Counted from the first letter of the stretch, positions 1 to 7,956 are shown. The stretch: 52,749 nt of DNA from a bacterium (GCA_004172935.1 SDZD01000046.1:1-52749), one strand, 5' to 3'. The notes: generated from the sequence alone by a model not told the origin. Numbers and translations: made by a program.

Positions 1-188
1 CACCCCGCCCCGACGCCGAATCCGACCGACTCGGTATGGCCAAACTCGACTACCGCGATGTCGTCCTCATTGCCGGAACCGACCCCTATGCCCACCACGG
101 CTACGAACACCGCCAAACCGCCTTCGTCCGTCCCTATGGTAAAGGCGGTTGCTTCAACGGCCAAACCGAACTAGAGTACGACCACTAA
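1..188 (+). CDS. C-terminal end of an unidentified protein (5' partial)
   Basis: An open frame enters from the window edge (codons in phase with position 3) and stops with TAA at 186-188, giving the last 61 residues. The visible part contains a hydrophobic strand (VVLIAGTDPY), a His-rich stretch (YAHHGYEH) and ends GQTELEYDH. Codon use is like that of neighbouring genes (C or T at most third positions), so this is probably a real gene end rather than chance. I do not recognise the family, and the missing N-terminus prevents a call. No terminator hairpin follows directly; a dispersed repeat starts about 40 bases downstream. Confidence 0.5.
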   Translation, partial: PRPDAESDRLGMAKLDYRDVVLIAGTDPYAHHGYEHRQTAFVRPYGKGGCFNGQTELEYDH

Positions 189-230
189 ACGCCCATCAAC
201 TGAGCATAATTTGAGTCGATGTAGTCCCCT

Positions 231-266
231 GTAGGGGCCTCTTTGTGTTCGCCCTCAAACAGTTCC
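231..266. repeat. Dispersed intergenic repeat, GGGGC..TTCGCCC family, copy 1
   Basis: The stretch starts GTAGGGGC, contains TTGTGTTCGCCCTC and ends AAACAGTTCC. Nearly the same string occurs at 9112-9149, and shorter versions at 34475-34501 and 45575-45600. The core is an imperfect inverted repeat (GGGGCGAA/TTCGCCC in the better copies). All copies lie between genes. Confidence 0.7.
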
Positions 267-296
267 CCGCCATCATCAAACAAGCGTGGCAAACCC

Positions 297-1439
297 CTAT
301 AGGGGCTTATCCAATTCCAATTGCACAAATTCGGTCTCTTCAATCACGTTCGAACCGCGCCCGCGTCCAAACGGATAGTTGTTGTCGCTGCACAGCAACA
401 GGTGTCGTTTGTCCAACATCACGACGCTTTCAATCGTCTGAAACTGCATCCGATAAACCCCTTGTTGCGATGGCCCCAGCGAATTAGGGTCGCGAATGTT
501 CAGTAAATCGGCGACCAGCGTTTTCTCTTTCTTGGCCGCATCCCACAAATAAACCCGCTTGAATTGCGCCGCCTCTCCCTCAAGGCTATCGCGCTCGATA
601 ATCAAAAATTGGTCAACTCCCACACAAATACACTCGCCAATGGAATGAGGTTTTTCTGAATCTTCGAGCGGATAAAACCTCTTGCCTGTGAAGCGATGAA
701 AGGCCGCTTCTTCCTTTGCATCCAGAGAAAATCGGAACATCGGCAACTCATTCGCGTTCTGCCCATCGAGCGCTCCTTCCAGCAAAGGAAATAGGCTGCG
801 TTTATCGGGCGAGAGGGCCATCCCCTCAAAGCCTCGCGATGATTTGATATTCGCCGCCCGTTTCAACGGGTCGTCCGGCGATGCCACCCCATCCACCATA
901 AACGGCGCGTCCAGCAACTCACCCCGCGTATTAAAATGCAGCAAAAAAGGCCCGAACTCATCGCCAATCCACCATGTTTTATCGGGTGCTACAACCAATG
1001 ACTCGGTATCGAAGTCGGCCCCTGTCAATCGACGGTCCGCCCGCACCAACGGCCAACTCACCCTCTGCCTCGAATCCTTGAGTTCCACGCTCGACAAAAC
1101 GCGCACCGTCCCTGTCCCGCCTTTGCGTGTTTTCAAATCGAGTTTGATCCGTACAACGCGCAGCAGAAAATCGTCCGAATTGGCCTTCGCTCCATAGCCA
1201 TTGTCTTCCAATGCCAAAAACTCGGTCTTTGACAGTCGCCACAAACTCGAAAACCCCTGAATAGGCTGCTTATTCTGAAAAGGCAATCCCACCAGCCCAT
1301 CTTTCAACTCAACTTTTTGCCCCGAAGTCGGCCCCTCGACAAAGGTAGTCACAGGCATCCGAGCAAACCCTAACAACGTCTGTGCCTGACAGGAAACCGG
1401 AAGCAAAAAAGCCAACATTAAAGGCCAAGAACGCAACAT
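297..1439 (-). CDS. Secreted esterase-like/phytase-like beta-propeller protein
   Basis: A 380-residue protein with a signal peptide (MLRSWPLMLAFLLPVSCQAQ). The body matches what I know of the 'esterase-like activity of phytase' family (PF13449): an early segment GFSSLWRL..FLALEDNGYGAK, then GADFDTESLVVAPD, WWIGDEFGPFLLHF, and RGFEGMALSPD. The acidic/aromatic repeats are those expected of a beta-propeller that may bind metal. The family is usually exported and its substrate is generally not established, so phosphate-ester hydrolysis is only a family-based inference. A Cys at the end of the signal segment (PVSCQAQ) might be a lipobox but is not a convincing one. It stands alone, convergent with the partial gene at the window start. 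Confidence 0.8.
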   Translation of the reverse strand: MLRSWPLMLAFLLPVSCQAQTLLGFARMPVTTFVEGPTSGQKVELKDGLVGLPFQNKQPIQGFSSLWRLSKTEFLALEDNGYGAKANSDDFLLRVVRIKLDLKTRKGGTGTVRVLSSVELKDSRQRVSWPLVRADRRLTGADFDTESLVVAPDKTWWIGDEFGPFLLHFNTRGELLDAPFMVDGVASPDDPLKRAANIKSSRGFEGMALSPDKRSLFPLLEGALDGQNANELPMFRFSLDAKEEAAFHRFTGKRFYPLEDSEKPHSIGECICVGVDQFLIIERDSLEGEAAQFKRVYLWDAAKKEKTLVADLLNIRDPNSLGPSQQGVYRMQFQTIESVVMLDKRHLLLCSDNNYPFGRGRGSNVIEETEFVQLELDKPL

Positions 1440-1873
1440 GCTTTCTAATTTAAGCCACGAACGTTAAACCCCGCGCGATGGCCGGAATGGGATGGTAGGG
1501 CTACGTCCTACCATGTCCGTGAGAGGGCCTTCTTTTCAGATTCGAGGGTTTTGAGTTATTCGAGGCTGGTCTACCGTGTCCGCGAGAGGGTATTTGAACT
1601 CGGCCCCTCTACCTCTGCGGGTACCCGACATCGTCAGGGTGTGGGTGGCACGAAGTGCCGGGTGAGGGCCGCGTCGCGGTTACCAACTCTCATTCGAGTT
1701 CCGTGAGTGGTCCCTCTCTAGCGGAGCTGGGGAGGTTAGAAGGGGCAAAACGAGAGATTCTCTCGGTGAGCGCTCCCACACCCTACCTTACGAACCCGAT
1801 AAATACCCTTTTTCTCCCCCTTCCAAAAAAAATAAAAAAATTTCTCCAAATTATCTCAAACACTTCTCAGGAC
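1440..1873. other. Repeat-rich non-coding spacer
   Basis: I find no convincing gene here. The spacer holds two copies of a CTACC(A/G)TGTCCG(T/C)GAGAGGG motif (near 1510 and 1572), a dispersed repeat at 1701-1746, and an A-rich run (about 1825-1850) before a possible small gene. The long frame that crosses much of this stretch has repeat-derived, low-plausibility sequence. Confidence 0.6.
1701..1746. repeat. Dispersed repeat GTGAGTGGTCCCTCTC..GGGGAGGTTAG, copy 1
   Basis: GTGAGTGGTCCCTCTC is followed after a variable middle by GGGGAGGTTAGAAGGGGC. The same pair of blocks is found at 35959-36002, and a shorter CCCTCTCC..GGGGAGGG core at 2259-2281. The two blocks can pair into a hairpin (CCCTCTC with GGGGAGG). 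Confidence 0.65.
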
Positions 1874-2044
1874 ATGGCAAATACCGAGCAGCAGCTAGAA
1901 AAGCCCATTATTCTGGCAAAAAATACCATGTCTTACCTATTCAATCCAAACACCAAAGTTCCTGCGACCGTCAACAAAGTCCTCTGGCTTGTCTTGGGCA
2001 CAATCGCCCTCGCCTTCAGCGTACCTATGCCCATCTGGTCCTAA
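1874..2044 (+). CDS. Possible small membrane protein (56 aa)
   Basis: Starting at the ATG at 1874, preceded by AGGA three bases upstream, the frame encodes 56 residues (MANTEQQLEK...). The C-terminal half, VNKVLWLVLGTIALAFS, would form one transmembrane helix, and the protein ends PMPIWS. The same frame is open upstream to 1655, but that part runs through repeat DNA, so I prefer the internal start. A hairpin at 2055-2084 follows the stop codon by about ten bases, which is mild support for a transcription unit. I recognise no family; it could be spurious. Confidence 0.35.
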   Translation: MANTEQQLEKPIILAKNTMSYLFNPNTKVPATVNKVLWLVLGTIALAFSVPMPIWS

Positions 2045-2054
2045 CCAGCAGGGC

Positions 2055-2084
2055 TTAATCCCCCATCACCAGATGGAGGATTAA
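2055..2084. terminator. Hairpin after the 56-residue reading frame
   Basis: TTAATCC (2055-2061) pairs with GGATTAA (2078-2084), and inside it CCATC (2063-2067) pairs with GATGG (2072-2076) around an ACCA loop, with one C/A mismatch. No T-run follows, so it may be a processing or protective structure rather than an intrinsic terminator. Confidence 0.35.
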
Positions 2085-2258
2085 CACCGAACCGCCACTC
2101 CTACATGGAGAAAAATCACCCCGTAAGGACATTGCTTGCCGTACTCACGAGAGGGTGTTCCTCATTGACGAGGTATTTGTACGGGCATAGTTTTGACTTG
2201 TCTGTCTACAAGAAGGATTAATGCAAGCCTATATAATTCGCGAATCCGATCCATGATT

Positions 2259-2281
2259 CCCTCTCCATTATTTGGGGAGGG
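2259..2281. repeat. Dispersed CCCTCTCC..GGGGAGGG repeat, short copy
   Basis: CCCTCTCCATTATTT is followed by GGGGAGGG, the same hairpin-forming core as at 35968-35991 (CCCTCTCCATTTATGGGGAGG). It lies just downstream of the ada stop codon and might act as a 3' structure for that gene. The rest of 2085-2305 shows nothing I can name. Confidence 0.55.
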
Positions 2282-2305
2282 AATTTTGCTTTTCCTGAAA
2301 GCGTC

Positions 2306-3232
2306 CTATTCGCGCGACTCCCGTTCCAATAGGCGTCGCTTTCGTTCCACGCTCCACCGAAAGCCCCGCGCCGCCCCATCCTTGCCTACTACCCGATGGC
2401 ACGGATGTACCAAAGCCACCGGATTGCGCGCACACGCCGACGCCACAGCCCGCACCGCCTTTGGTTCCCCCAGACGCTCCGCCAACTGCGAATAAGAAAT
2501 CGTCTCGCCGCGCCCGATACGCTGCAATTCCTTCCACACCCGCGCCTGAAACGCCGTCGCCCGAATGTCCAATGGCAAATCAGGAAACGCCGTCTTCCCA
2601 TCCAACGACTCCACCACCATCCTCAACTCATCTGCCAAACCCGCATCGTCCCGCCCGATCTGCGCTGCAAAAAACTCCGCCCGCAGACCATCCTCTAATT
2701 CTTCAGAACTGTCACCCAGAGCGATACTGCACACCCCCACCTCAGTCCGCGCCACCAGCACAAACCCCAATTCGCACTCTTGCACCGCATACCGAATCGA
2801 CGCCCCCGCTCCGCCCTTCGCATAAGTCGCGGGCGTCATCCCCAACCGCGAAGGAGCGCGTTCGTAAAGCGCCCGCGTCGAGCCAAAACCCGCCTCCAAC
2901 CCCGCAGTCAGCACTCCCTGGTCTTTCTGCAACTCCTGTTTCAATGCCTCCATACGCTGAACCTCCTTAAGTTCTCGCTCCGTGACCCCGCTCGCCTCCG
3001 CCACATCGACTGGCAAAGCCACCTCAGGCTTACACCGCTTGCAAGCCCGAAAACCCGCCTCGCGCGCTGCGCCAGCTCCCTCGAAAAACGTCACGTTCTC
3101 TTCTTGAGGCCGCTTCGAAGGGCAAGTCGGACGGCAAAAAATCCGCGTCGAACTTACTCCGTAAACAAAGGCATCCCCAAAGCGCCCATCGCGCTCCAAA
3201 ACAGCCTGCCACTTCTCTTTGTTCGTCATCAT
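2306..3232 (-). CDS. ada: Ada-type DNA alkylation repair protein with shortened AraC domain
   Basis: A 308-residue protein with the three-part Ada layout. The N-terminal methylphosphotriester domain (about 1-70) has the zinc cysteines C33, C37 (FCRPTCPSKRP), C64 and C67 (CKRCKP); C37 or its partner would accept methyl groups. The C-terminal O6-methylguanine methyltransferase (about 145-305) has the catalytic PCHRV with C278. The AraC-type region between them is only about 70 residues, while E. coli Ada has about 43 more between CKRC and the second helix-turn-helix; the first HTH (VAEASGVTERELKEVQ) is squeezed. Repair activity should be intact; DNA-binding activation is doubtful. MTNKEK at the second Met is an equally good start. 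Divergent from clpB across 150 bp. Confidence 0.92.
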   Translation of the reverse strand: MMTNKEKWQAVLERDGRFGDAFVYGVSSTRIFCRPTCPSKRPQEENVTFFEGAGAAREAGFRACKRCKPEVALPVDVAEASGVTERELKEVQRMEALKQELQKDQGVLTAGLEAGFGSTRALYERAPSRLGMTPATYAKGGAGASIRYAVQECELGFVLVARTEVGVCSIALGDSSEELEDGLRAEFFAAQIGRDDAGLADELRMVVESLDGKTAFPDLPLDIRATAFQARVWKELQRIGRGETISYSQLAERLGEPKAVRAVASACARNPVALVHPCHRVVGKDGAARGFRWSVERKRRLLERESRE

Positions 3233-3333
3233 ACCCCAAGGTTTAAACCTCTTCTATACGAGCGTCTTTCCGATTTCACCTTTCAAACCAAAATTCTTGT
3301 CCGCCATACGAAACCTCTTTTTCTGGCTCGCGT

Positions 3334-3354
3334 CTTGAGTCTAAGACACTCAAC
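3334..3354 (+). promoter_or_regulatory. HAIR operator (HspR-binding inverted repeat) upstream of clpB
   Basis: CTTGAGT (3334-3340), a 7-base spacer, then ACTCAAC (3348-3354). The HspR-associated inverted repeat known from actinobacteria, Deinococcus and epsilonproteobacteria is CTTGAGT-N7-ACTCAAG; 13 of 14 arm bases match and the spacer length is exact. It ends 28 bases before the clpB start, where a repressor would block transcription, and clpB is a classic HspR target. No hspR gene lies in the window. Confidence 0.82.
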
Positions 3355-3382
3355 CTAGACACATCAGGAGACTAAACTATAT

Positions 3383-6049
3383 ATGGCCTTAGATTTTGAA
3401 CATTGGACTGTAAAGGCTCAGGAAGCCCTCAACGGTGCGCGTGAGAAGGCCGTTGAGTACCAGCAGCAAGAAATAGATGTCGAGCATTTGTTGCTCGCCT
3501 TATTAGATCAAAAAGATGGCACCACCACCCCGCTCGTCGGGAAAATAGGTGCTAATGCCCAATCGTTAGCGCGCGATTTAGGGGCCGAACTCGCCAAGCG
3601 CCCGAAGGTTTCGGGCGTCGAATTGGGCCGTGGCCTCACCATTCGCCTCGGCGGTCAGGGCCGCGACGGCAACGGTGGCGTTTTTAAACACGCCCAAAAC
3701 GCGATGTCTCAGTTGAAAGACGAATATCTTTCCACCGAACATCTCCTGCTCGGTATCGCCGAAGACAACGGCTTTGCGGGCGGCTTGCTTAAGCAAAACG
3801 GCCTCTCCAAACAGGCCATTTTGCAAGCTCTCGCTCAAGTGCGCGGCGGTCAGCGCGTCACCGACCAGAACCCCGAAGAGAAATATCAAGCGCTCGAAAA
3901 ATTCACCCGCGATCTGACCCGCGATGCCATGCGCGGCAAGCTCGACCCCGTCATTGGCCGCGACGAAGAAATCCGCCGTGTCGTGCAAGTGCTATCGCGC
4001 CGCACCAAGAACAACCCCGTCCTCATCGGCGAACCCGGTGTCGGTAAAACCGCCATCGTCGAAGGTTTGGCCCAGCGCATCGCCTCCAACGATGTCCCCG
4101 ATACCCTCCGCGATAAAAAAGTTCTTTCCCTCGATATGGGTTCCCTCATCGCCGGAGCCAAATATCGCGGCGAATTTGAAGACCGTCTCAAAGCCGTCCT
4201 CAAAGAAATCGAGCGCAGCAATGGTCAAATAGTCCTCTTCATCGATGAAATGCACACCCTCGTCGGCGCCGGAGCCGCCGAAGGTGCCGTCGATGCCGCC
4301 AACCTGCTCAAACCTATGTTGGCTCGTGGCGAGTTGCGCTGCGTCGGTGCCACAACTCTCGATGAATACCGCAAATACATCGAGAAAGACGCCGCCCTCG
4401 AACGCCGCTTCCAACCTATCTACGTTGGCGAACCCACCGTCGAAGACACCATCGCCATTTTGCGCGGCCTGAAAACCAAATACGAAACCCACCACAAGGT
4501 TCGCATTCAGGACTCGGCCCTTGTCGCTGCCGCCGTGCTATCGAATCGCTATCTCACCGAGCGCTTCCTCCCCGATAAGGCCATCGACCTCGTCGATGAA
4601 GCCGCTTCCAAACTGCGCATTGAAATCGCTTCCATGCCGCAGGAAATCGACGAAATCGAGCGCCGCGTCACTCAACTCGAAATCGAGCGCGAGGCGCTTT
4701 CCCGTGAGTCCAAAGGTTTCTCTCTTTTCGGTTCCAACAAGTCCGAAGCCACCAAAGATCGCCTCGAAGCCATCGAGCGCCAACTCGCCGACCTCAAAGA
4801 AGAATCCAGCAAGCTCAAAGCTCAGTGGCAATCCGAAAAAGACGCCATCGAGCGCGTGTCAGCTCTCAAACAGCAACTCGAAGCGGCGGACTCTGAGGTA
4901 GAGCGTGCCACTCAGAGTGCCGACTTGGCCCGCGCCGCCGAACTCCGCTACGGACGCTTGCCCGAATTGCAAAAGCAACTCGCCGAAGAAACAGCATCCC
5001 TGCAATCCAAGATGGGCGCGGCGGGTGCCATGCTCAAAGAGGAAGTCGATGAGGAAGACATCGCCGAAGTCGTCGCCAAGTGGACGGGCGTCCCTGTCTC
5101 CCGTTTGGTCGAAGGCGAAATGCAAAAGCTCCTCCTCATGGAAGAGCGTCTGCGCAACCGAGTCGTGGGGCAGGATGAAGCCCTTTCCGCCGTCGCCGAT
5201 GCCGTCCGCCGCTCGCGCGCCGGACTTAGCGACCCCAACCGCCCCATCGGTTCGTTCCTTTTCTTAGGCCCCACCGGTGTTGGTAAAACCGAATTAGCTC
5301 GTGCCCTCGCCGACTTCCTCTTCGACGACGACCGAGCTATGGTGCGCCTCGACATGAGCGAGTACATGGAAAAGCACACCGTCGCTCGCCTCATCGGAGC
5401 GCCTCCTGGCTATGTTGGCTACGAAGAAGGCGGTCAGCTCACCGAAGCCGTGCGTCGCCGTCCCTACGCCGTCATTCTGCTTGACGAAATCGAGAAAGCG
5501 CACCCCGACGTGTTCAACGTCCTATTGCAACTCCTCGACGATGGCCGCCTCACCGATGGTCAAGGCCGCACCGTTTCCTTTAAGAACACGGTGGTAATCA
5601 TGACCAGCAACTTCGGTTCGCATCTCATCGCCGCCAGCGACCCTCGCGACTGGACGCTCAAAGACCGCTTGATGGAAGAGCTACGCCAGCACTTCCGCCC
5701 AGAGTTCTTGAACCGTATCGACGAAGTCATCGCCTTCAACCCGCTCCAAAAGACCGAGTTGGCCCGCATCGTCGACATCCAGTTGGAAGGCCTCAAGAGG
5801 CGCCTCGCCGACCGCAACATCAAGCTCGAACTCTCCGACGAGGCCAAACTCATCGTCGGCGAAGAAGGCTACGATCCCACATTTGGCGCCCGCCCCTTGA
5901 AGCGAGCCATCCAGCGTTTAGTCCAAGACCCTCTGGCCCGTCGCATCCTCAACGGCGAAGTCCGCGAAGGCGACACCGTCCACGTAGAAGCCGGACGCGA
6001 AGGCGAACTCGTCTTCCATGTCGGCGCCCCCCAACCCGCTCTTGTCTAA
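3383..6049 (+). CDS. clpB: ATP-dependent chaperone ClpB
   Basis: An 888-residue hexameric AAA+ disaggregase that rescues aggregated proteins with DnaK. Domain order: Clp N-domain with two repeats (about 1-150), AAA1 with Walker A GEPGVGKT (216-223) and Walker B LFIDE (285-289), a coiled-coil middle domain (about 405-535), AAA2 with Walker A GPTGVGKT (629-636) and Walker B LLDE (699-702), and the D2-small domain. The presence of the middle coiled coil separates it from ClpA and ClpC. The family is usually about 860 residues; part of the excess is a SKGFSLFGSNKSEATK insert in the middle domain. AGGAG lies 12 bases before the ATG. The HAIR site at 3334-3354 implies repression by HspR and heat induction. 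A strong terminator follows at 6201. Confidence 0.98.
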   Translation: MALDFEHWTVKAQEALNGAREKAVEYQQQEIDVEHLLLALLDQKDGTTTPLVGKIGANAQSLARDLGAELAKRPKVSGVELGRGLTIRLGGQGRDGNGGVFKHAQNAMSQLKDEYLSTEHLLLGIAEDNGFAGGLLKQNGLSKQAILQALAQVRGGQRVTDQNPEEKYQALEKFTRDLTRDAMRGKLDPVIGRDEEIRRVVQVLSRRTKNNPVLIGEPGVGKTAIVEGLAQRIASNDVPDTLRDKKVLSLDMGSLIAGAKYRGEFEDRLKAVLKEIERSNGQIVLFIDEMHTLVGAGAAEGAVDAANLLKPMLARGELRCVGATTLDEYRKYIEKDAALERRFQPIYVGEPTVEDTIAILRGLKTKYETHHKVRIQDSALVAAAVLSNRYLTERFLPDKAIDLVDEAASKLRIEIASMPQEIDEIERRVTQLEIEREALSRESKGFSLFGSNKSEATKDRLEAIERQLADLKEESSKLKAQWQSEKDAIERVSALKQQLEAADSEVERATQSADLARAAELRYGRLPELQKQLAEETASLQSKMGAAGAMLKEEVDEEDIAEVVAKWTGVPVSRLVEGEMQKLLLMEERLRNRVVGQDEALSAVADAVRRSRAGLSDPNRPIGSFLFLGPTGVGKTELARALADFLFDDDRAMVRLDMSEYMEKHTVARLIGAPPGYVGYEEGGQLTEAVRRRPYAVILLDEIEKAHPDVFNVLLQLLDDGRLTDGQGRTVSFKNTVVIMTSNFGSHLIAASDPRDWTLKDRLMEELRQHFRPEFLNRIDEVIAFNPLQKTELARIVDIQLEGLKRRLADRNIKLELSDEAKLIVGEEGYDPTFGARPLKRAIQRLVQDPLARRILNGEVREGDTVHVEAGREGELVFHVGAPQPALV

Positions 6050-6097
6050 AGCAATTTCCATATGAAGTGGGAGTTGAGATGGGGGTATCCCAGCGTT

Positions 6098-6122
6098 GTC
6101 ATCCTGAGCCTGCGAAGGATCC
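6098..6122. repeat. GTCATCCTGAGC..CGAAGGATCC intergenic repeat
   Basis: The spacer after clpB contains GTCATCCTGAGCCTGCGAAG followed by GATCC. This is the string family widespread between genes in many unrelated bacterial genomes (GTCATCCTGAGCGAAG...). It can fold on itself (ATCCT with AGGAT). Only this copy is seen in the window. Confidence 0.5.
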
Positions 6123-6200
6123 ATACCTCCAACTCAGATTTCTTACGCGGTAAGGACTATCGCTTGAAGGGAAAATTGCTTTTAAATCAGAGCCAAACAC

Positions 6201-6234
6201 AAAAAGGCGGAGCGAAATTTCGCTCCGCCTTTTT
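6201..6234. terminator. Strong bidirectional intrinsic terminator after clpB
   Basis: A perfect 17-bp inverted repeat without spacer: AAAAAGGCGGAGCGAAA (6201-6217) and its exact complement (6218-6234), ending in five T. The A-run on the left gives a T-run on the other strand too. It lies 150 bases after the clpB stop codon. Confidence 0.85.
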
Positions 6235-6245
6235 GTAGTTATAAT
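6218..6245 (+). promoter_or_regulatory. Candidate promoter for the 160-residue protein
   Basis: TATAAT at 6240-6245 is a perfect -10 box, 27 bases before the next start codon. The best -35 is TTTCGC at 6218-6223, with a 16-base spacer, lying inside the right arm of the clpB terminator. The -35 is weak. Confidence 0.4.
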
Positions 6246-6272
6246 GCTAGTAAGCAGGCTCCCTCTGACACC

Positions 6273-6755
6273 ATGAAAAAACTCCGCTACGCATGTGGGA
6301 TGATAATTTTGATGGGCTTAGTTTTAGGAATTAACCATCTCAAGCCAGAACCCTTCTTTTCGAATCTGAGTCTTACCATCCCCTCCTCTACCATCGTCTC
6401 GCATCAATCAAGCGGCTGGCTTTCCGATGCCGAAGACCATTTTCTGGTTTTAGATATTCCCAATGCTCAATGGCCTCAGGTATTAGCGCAATTTAAAGCC
6501 ACAGGCCCAAGGCGATTCTCCCTTGCCAACACTCAGCAGGTCCCCGGCTATAGCGATGTAACTCCAAATCTAAAAAACAATTACCCCGATTTCAGAGCAG
6601 GGCGCGAGTGGTTTTTTTCTGCGCTTCCCGCAAAAGCAACAGCCGGAGATTTCAGAGCCTTAGATAAACAGAAAAACAAGTTCCGTTGCCGCTTTCTACG
6701 CGATGAAACTACAGGCCGGATATGGTTTTTATCACGAAAGATACCTAACAATTAA
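6273..6755 (+). CDS. Membrane-anchored or exported hypothetical protein
   Basis: A 160-residue protein of unknown family. The N-terminus MKKLRYACGMIILMGLVLGI is a signal anchor or uncleaved signal peptide; the remainder is a soluble alpha/beta-looking domain with WFFSALP and GRIWFLSRKIP near the end. There is no clear ribosome-binding site, but a TATAAT box lies 27 bases upstream. Its base composition is less GC-biased than that of its neighbours (many A/T third positions), which may point to a younger or acquired gene. It stands alone between the clpB terminator and a cluster of small inverted repeats. Confidence 0.65.
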   Translation: MKKLRYACGMIILMGLVLGINHLKPEPFFSNLSLTIPSSTIVSHQSSGWLSDAEDHFLVLDIPNAQWPQVLAQFKATGPRRFSLANTQQVPGYSDVTPNLKNNYPDFRAGREWFFSALPAKATAGDFRALDKQKNKFRCRFLRDETTGRIWFLSRKIPNN

Positions 6756-6812
6756 TCTGAAAGTAGGAAGAATTGACACTCTAATCCGTCAGTGCGCGTA
6801 GCGCCCCTGCTG

Positions 6813-6869
6813 TTCCCTCGAAGGAGGGAAGTTGGCCGAAGGCCGAGCAGCGCGGGCTTTAGCCCTGCG
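6813..6869. repeat. Cluster of three small inverted repeats
   Basis: In a row: TTCCCTC-GAAG-GAGGGAA (6813-6830), GGCC-GAA-GGCC (6834-6844) and GCGGGCTTTAGCCCTGC (around 6852-6869, GGGCT/AGCCC pairing). They sit between convergent genes and look like a REP-type mosaic; no long T-run follows. Confidence 0.5.
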
Positions 6870-6942
6870 GCCCACCAAATCGCGCCTTTTGCCATCTATT
6901 GCTACTAACGTATTAGTATTGCCAATGAGCAATAATGGAAAA

Positions 6943-7956
6943 TTACAAAATCCCCGTCTTCTTAACCGGTGCCTTCAAGCTCAAATAAACCAGCATAATC
7001 ACGCCCGAAAGCGCCGCAAAAGTTAGCTTGGCAACAGGTGGGAGGGCCGTTGGAGTCAAAAATCCCTCGATAATACCCGCAAACACTAGAAACAGCACTA
7101 CCCCCATCAACAATTGCCCCGCTTCAGTTCCCGCCAACCGCAACGCATCGCGACGCGACAAATCACCGGGAGCATATATCGCGCGAGCCAGCACAAACCC
7201 CGCCCCGCCCGCGATGCAAATCGCCGTCAACTCCAACACTCCGTGCGGCAAAATCACGCTCCAGAACAGAAGGTCGGTTTTATAGTTCGTCGCCACCCCC
7301 GCCAGCGCCCCAATCAGTAAGCCGTTGCTCACCAGCGCCCACACAGTTCCTATACCCGCTGTTACTCCCAGCGCCAGCGCCAGCGCCGACACCCGAATGT
7401 TGTTCGTCATGATCTCCGAACTCGTGGCGGGCGAAGACGAGATGCCCTTGTAACTGGTATTCGCTCCCCAGCCAGTCACCAGCTTTTTCTTAGCACGTTC
7501 TTCCACCGAACGAACCATGTCCTCTGTCACGAATAGGCGCGCATTCGCCGGGTCAGTCCACACCGAAAAATAAGCGATAACCGCTGGGCCATACAGAAAG
7601 AACGCCGCCAGCAAAATCGGGCGAAAATTGCGCCGAAACGCGGCAGGAAAACCGTACAGCACGAAGTGCCAGAAATTCGAGGCCTGTGGTGCGGGAGCCG
7701 AATAAACCTGAGCATGAGCGCGCAAAATGAGCGAGTTCAAGCTCCGCACCAGTTCGCGCCCCGCCAGAGTAGAGGAGTAGCGTGTCTGCGCTCTCGCCAG
7801 ATCGCTCGAAACGCGGCGATACAACGTCCCCATTTCAAGCAGTTCACCGTCGCTCAAAGCGCCAATTTTGAGCGTTTGCGCGCGGTCAACAAGTTCTTCG
7901 AGGCGCGTCCAACTTTCTTGGCGGGAGCGCACGAACTGTTCGGGAGTGCGAGGCAT
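6943..7956 (-). CDS. SpoIIM-family (DUF95) integral membrane protein
   Basis: A 337-residue protein. The first ~105 residues are a soluble helical domain (FVRSRQESWTRLEELVDRAQ...LYRRVSSDLARAQTRY) typical of the 'stage II sporulation protein M' family outside the Firmicutes. About five hydrophobic segments follow, including RPILLAAFFLYGPAVIAYF, an alanine/glycine-rich pair around VSALALALGVTAGIGTVW, ILPHGVLELTAICIAGGAGF with the family's conserved PHG-E motif, and two near the C-terminus. In this broad family the protein often pairs with an RDD-domain or MoxR/VWA gene; no such partner is adjacent here. In B. subtilis SpoIIM works in engulfment, but this homologue does not imply sporulation. 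Confidence 0.85.
   Translation of the reverse strand: MPRTPEQFVRSRQESWTRLEELVDRAQTLKIGALSDGELLEMGTLYRRVSSDLARAQTRYSSTLAGRELVRSLNSLILRAHAQVYSAPAPQASNFWHFVLYGFPAAFRRNFRPILLAAFFLYGPAVIAYFSVWTDPANARLFVTEDMVRSVEERAKKKLVTGWGANTSYKGISSSPATSSEIMTNNIRVSALALALGVTAGIGTVWALVSNGLLIGALAGVATNYKTDLLFWSVILPHGVLELTAICIAGGAGFVLARAIYAPGDLSRRDALRLAGTEAGQLLMGVVLFLVFAGIIEGFLTPTALPPVAKLTFAALSGVIMLVYLSLKAPVKKTGIL

Noticed and set aside
1655..2044. Full-length 129-codon version of the small membrane protein
   Set aside because: The first 73 codons cross a dispersed repeat and look non-protein-like; only the part from 1874 is kept, with low confidence.
3334..3354. CIRCE (HrcA) element before clpB
   Set aside because: CIRCE is TTAGCACTC-N9-GAGTGCTAA; neither arms nor spacer length match. 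The HAIR consensus fits far better.
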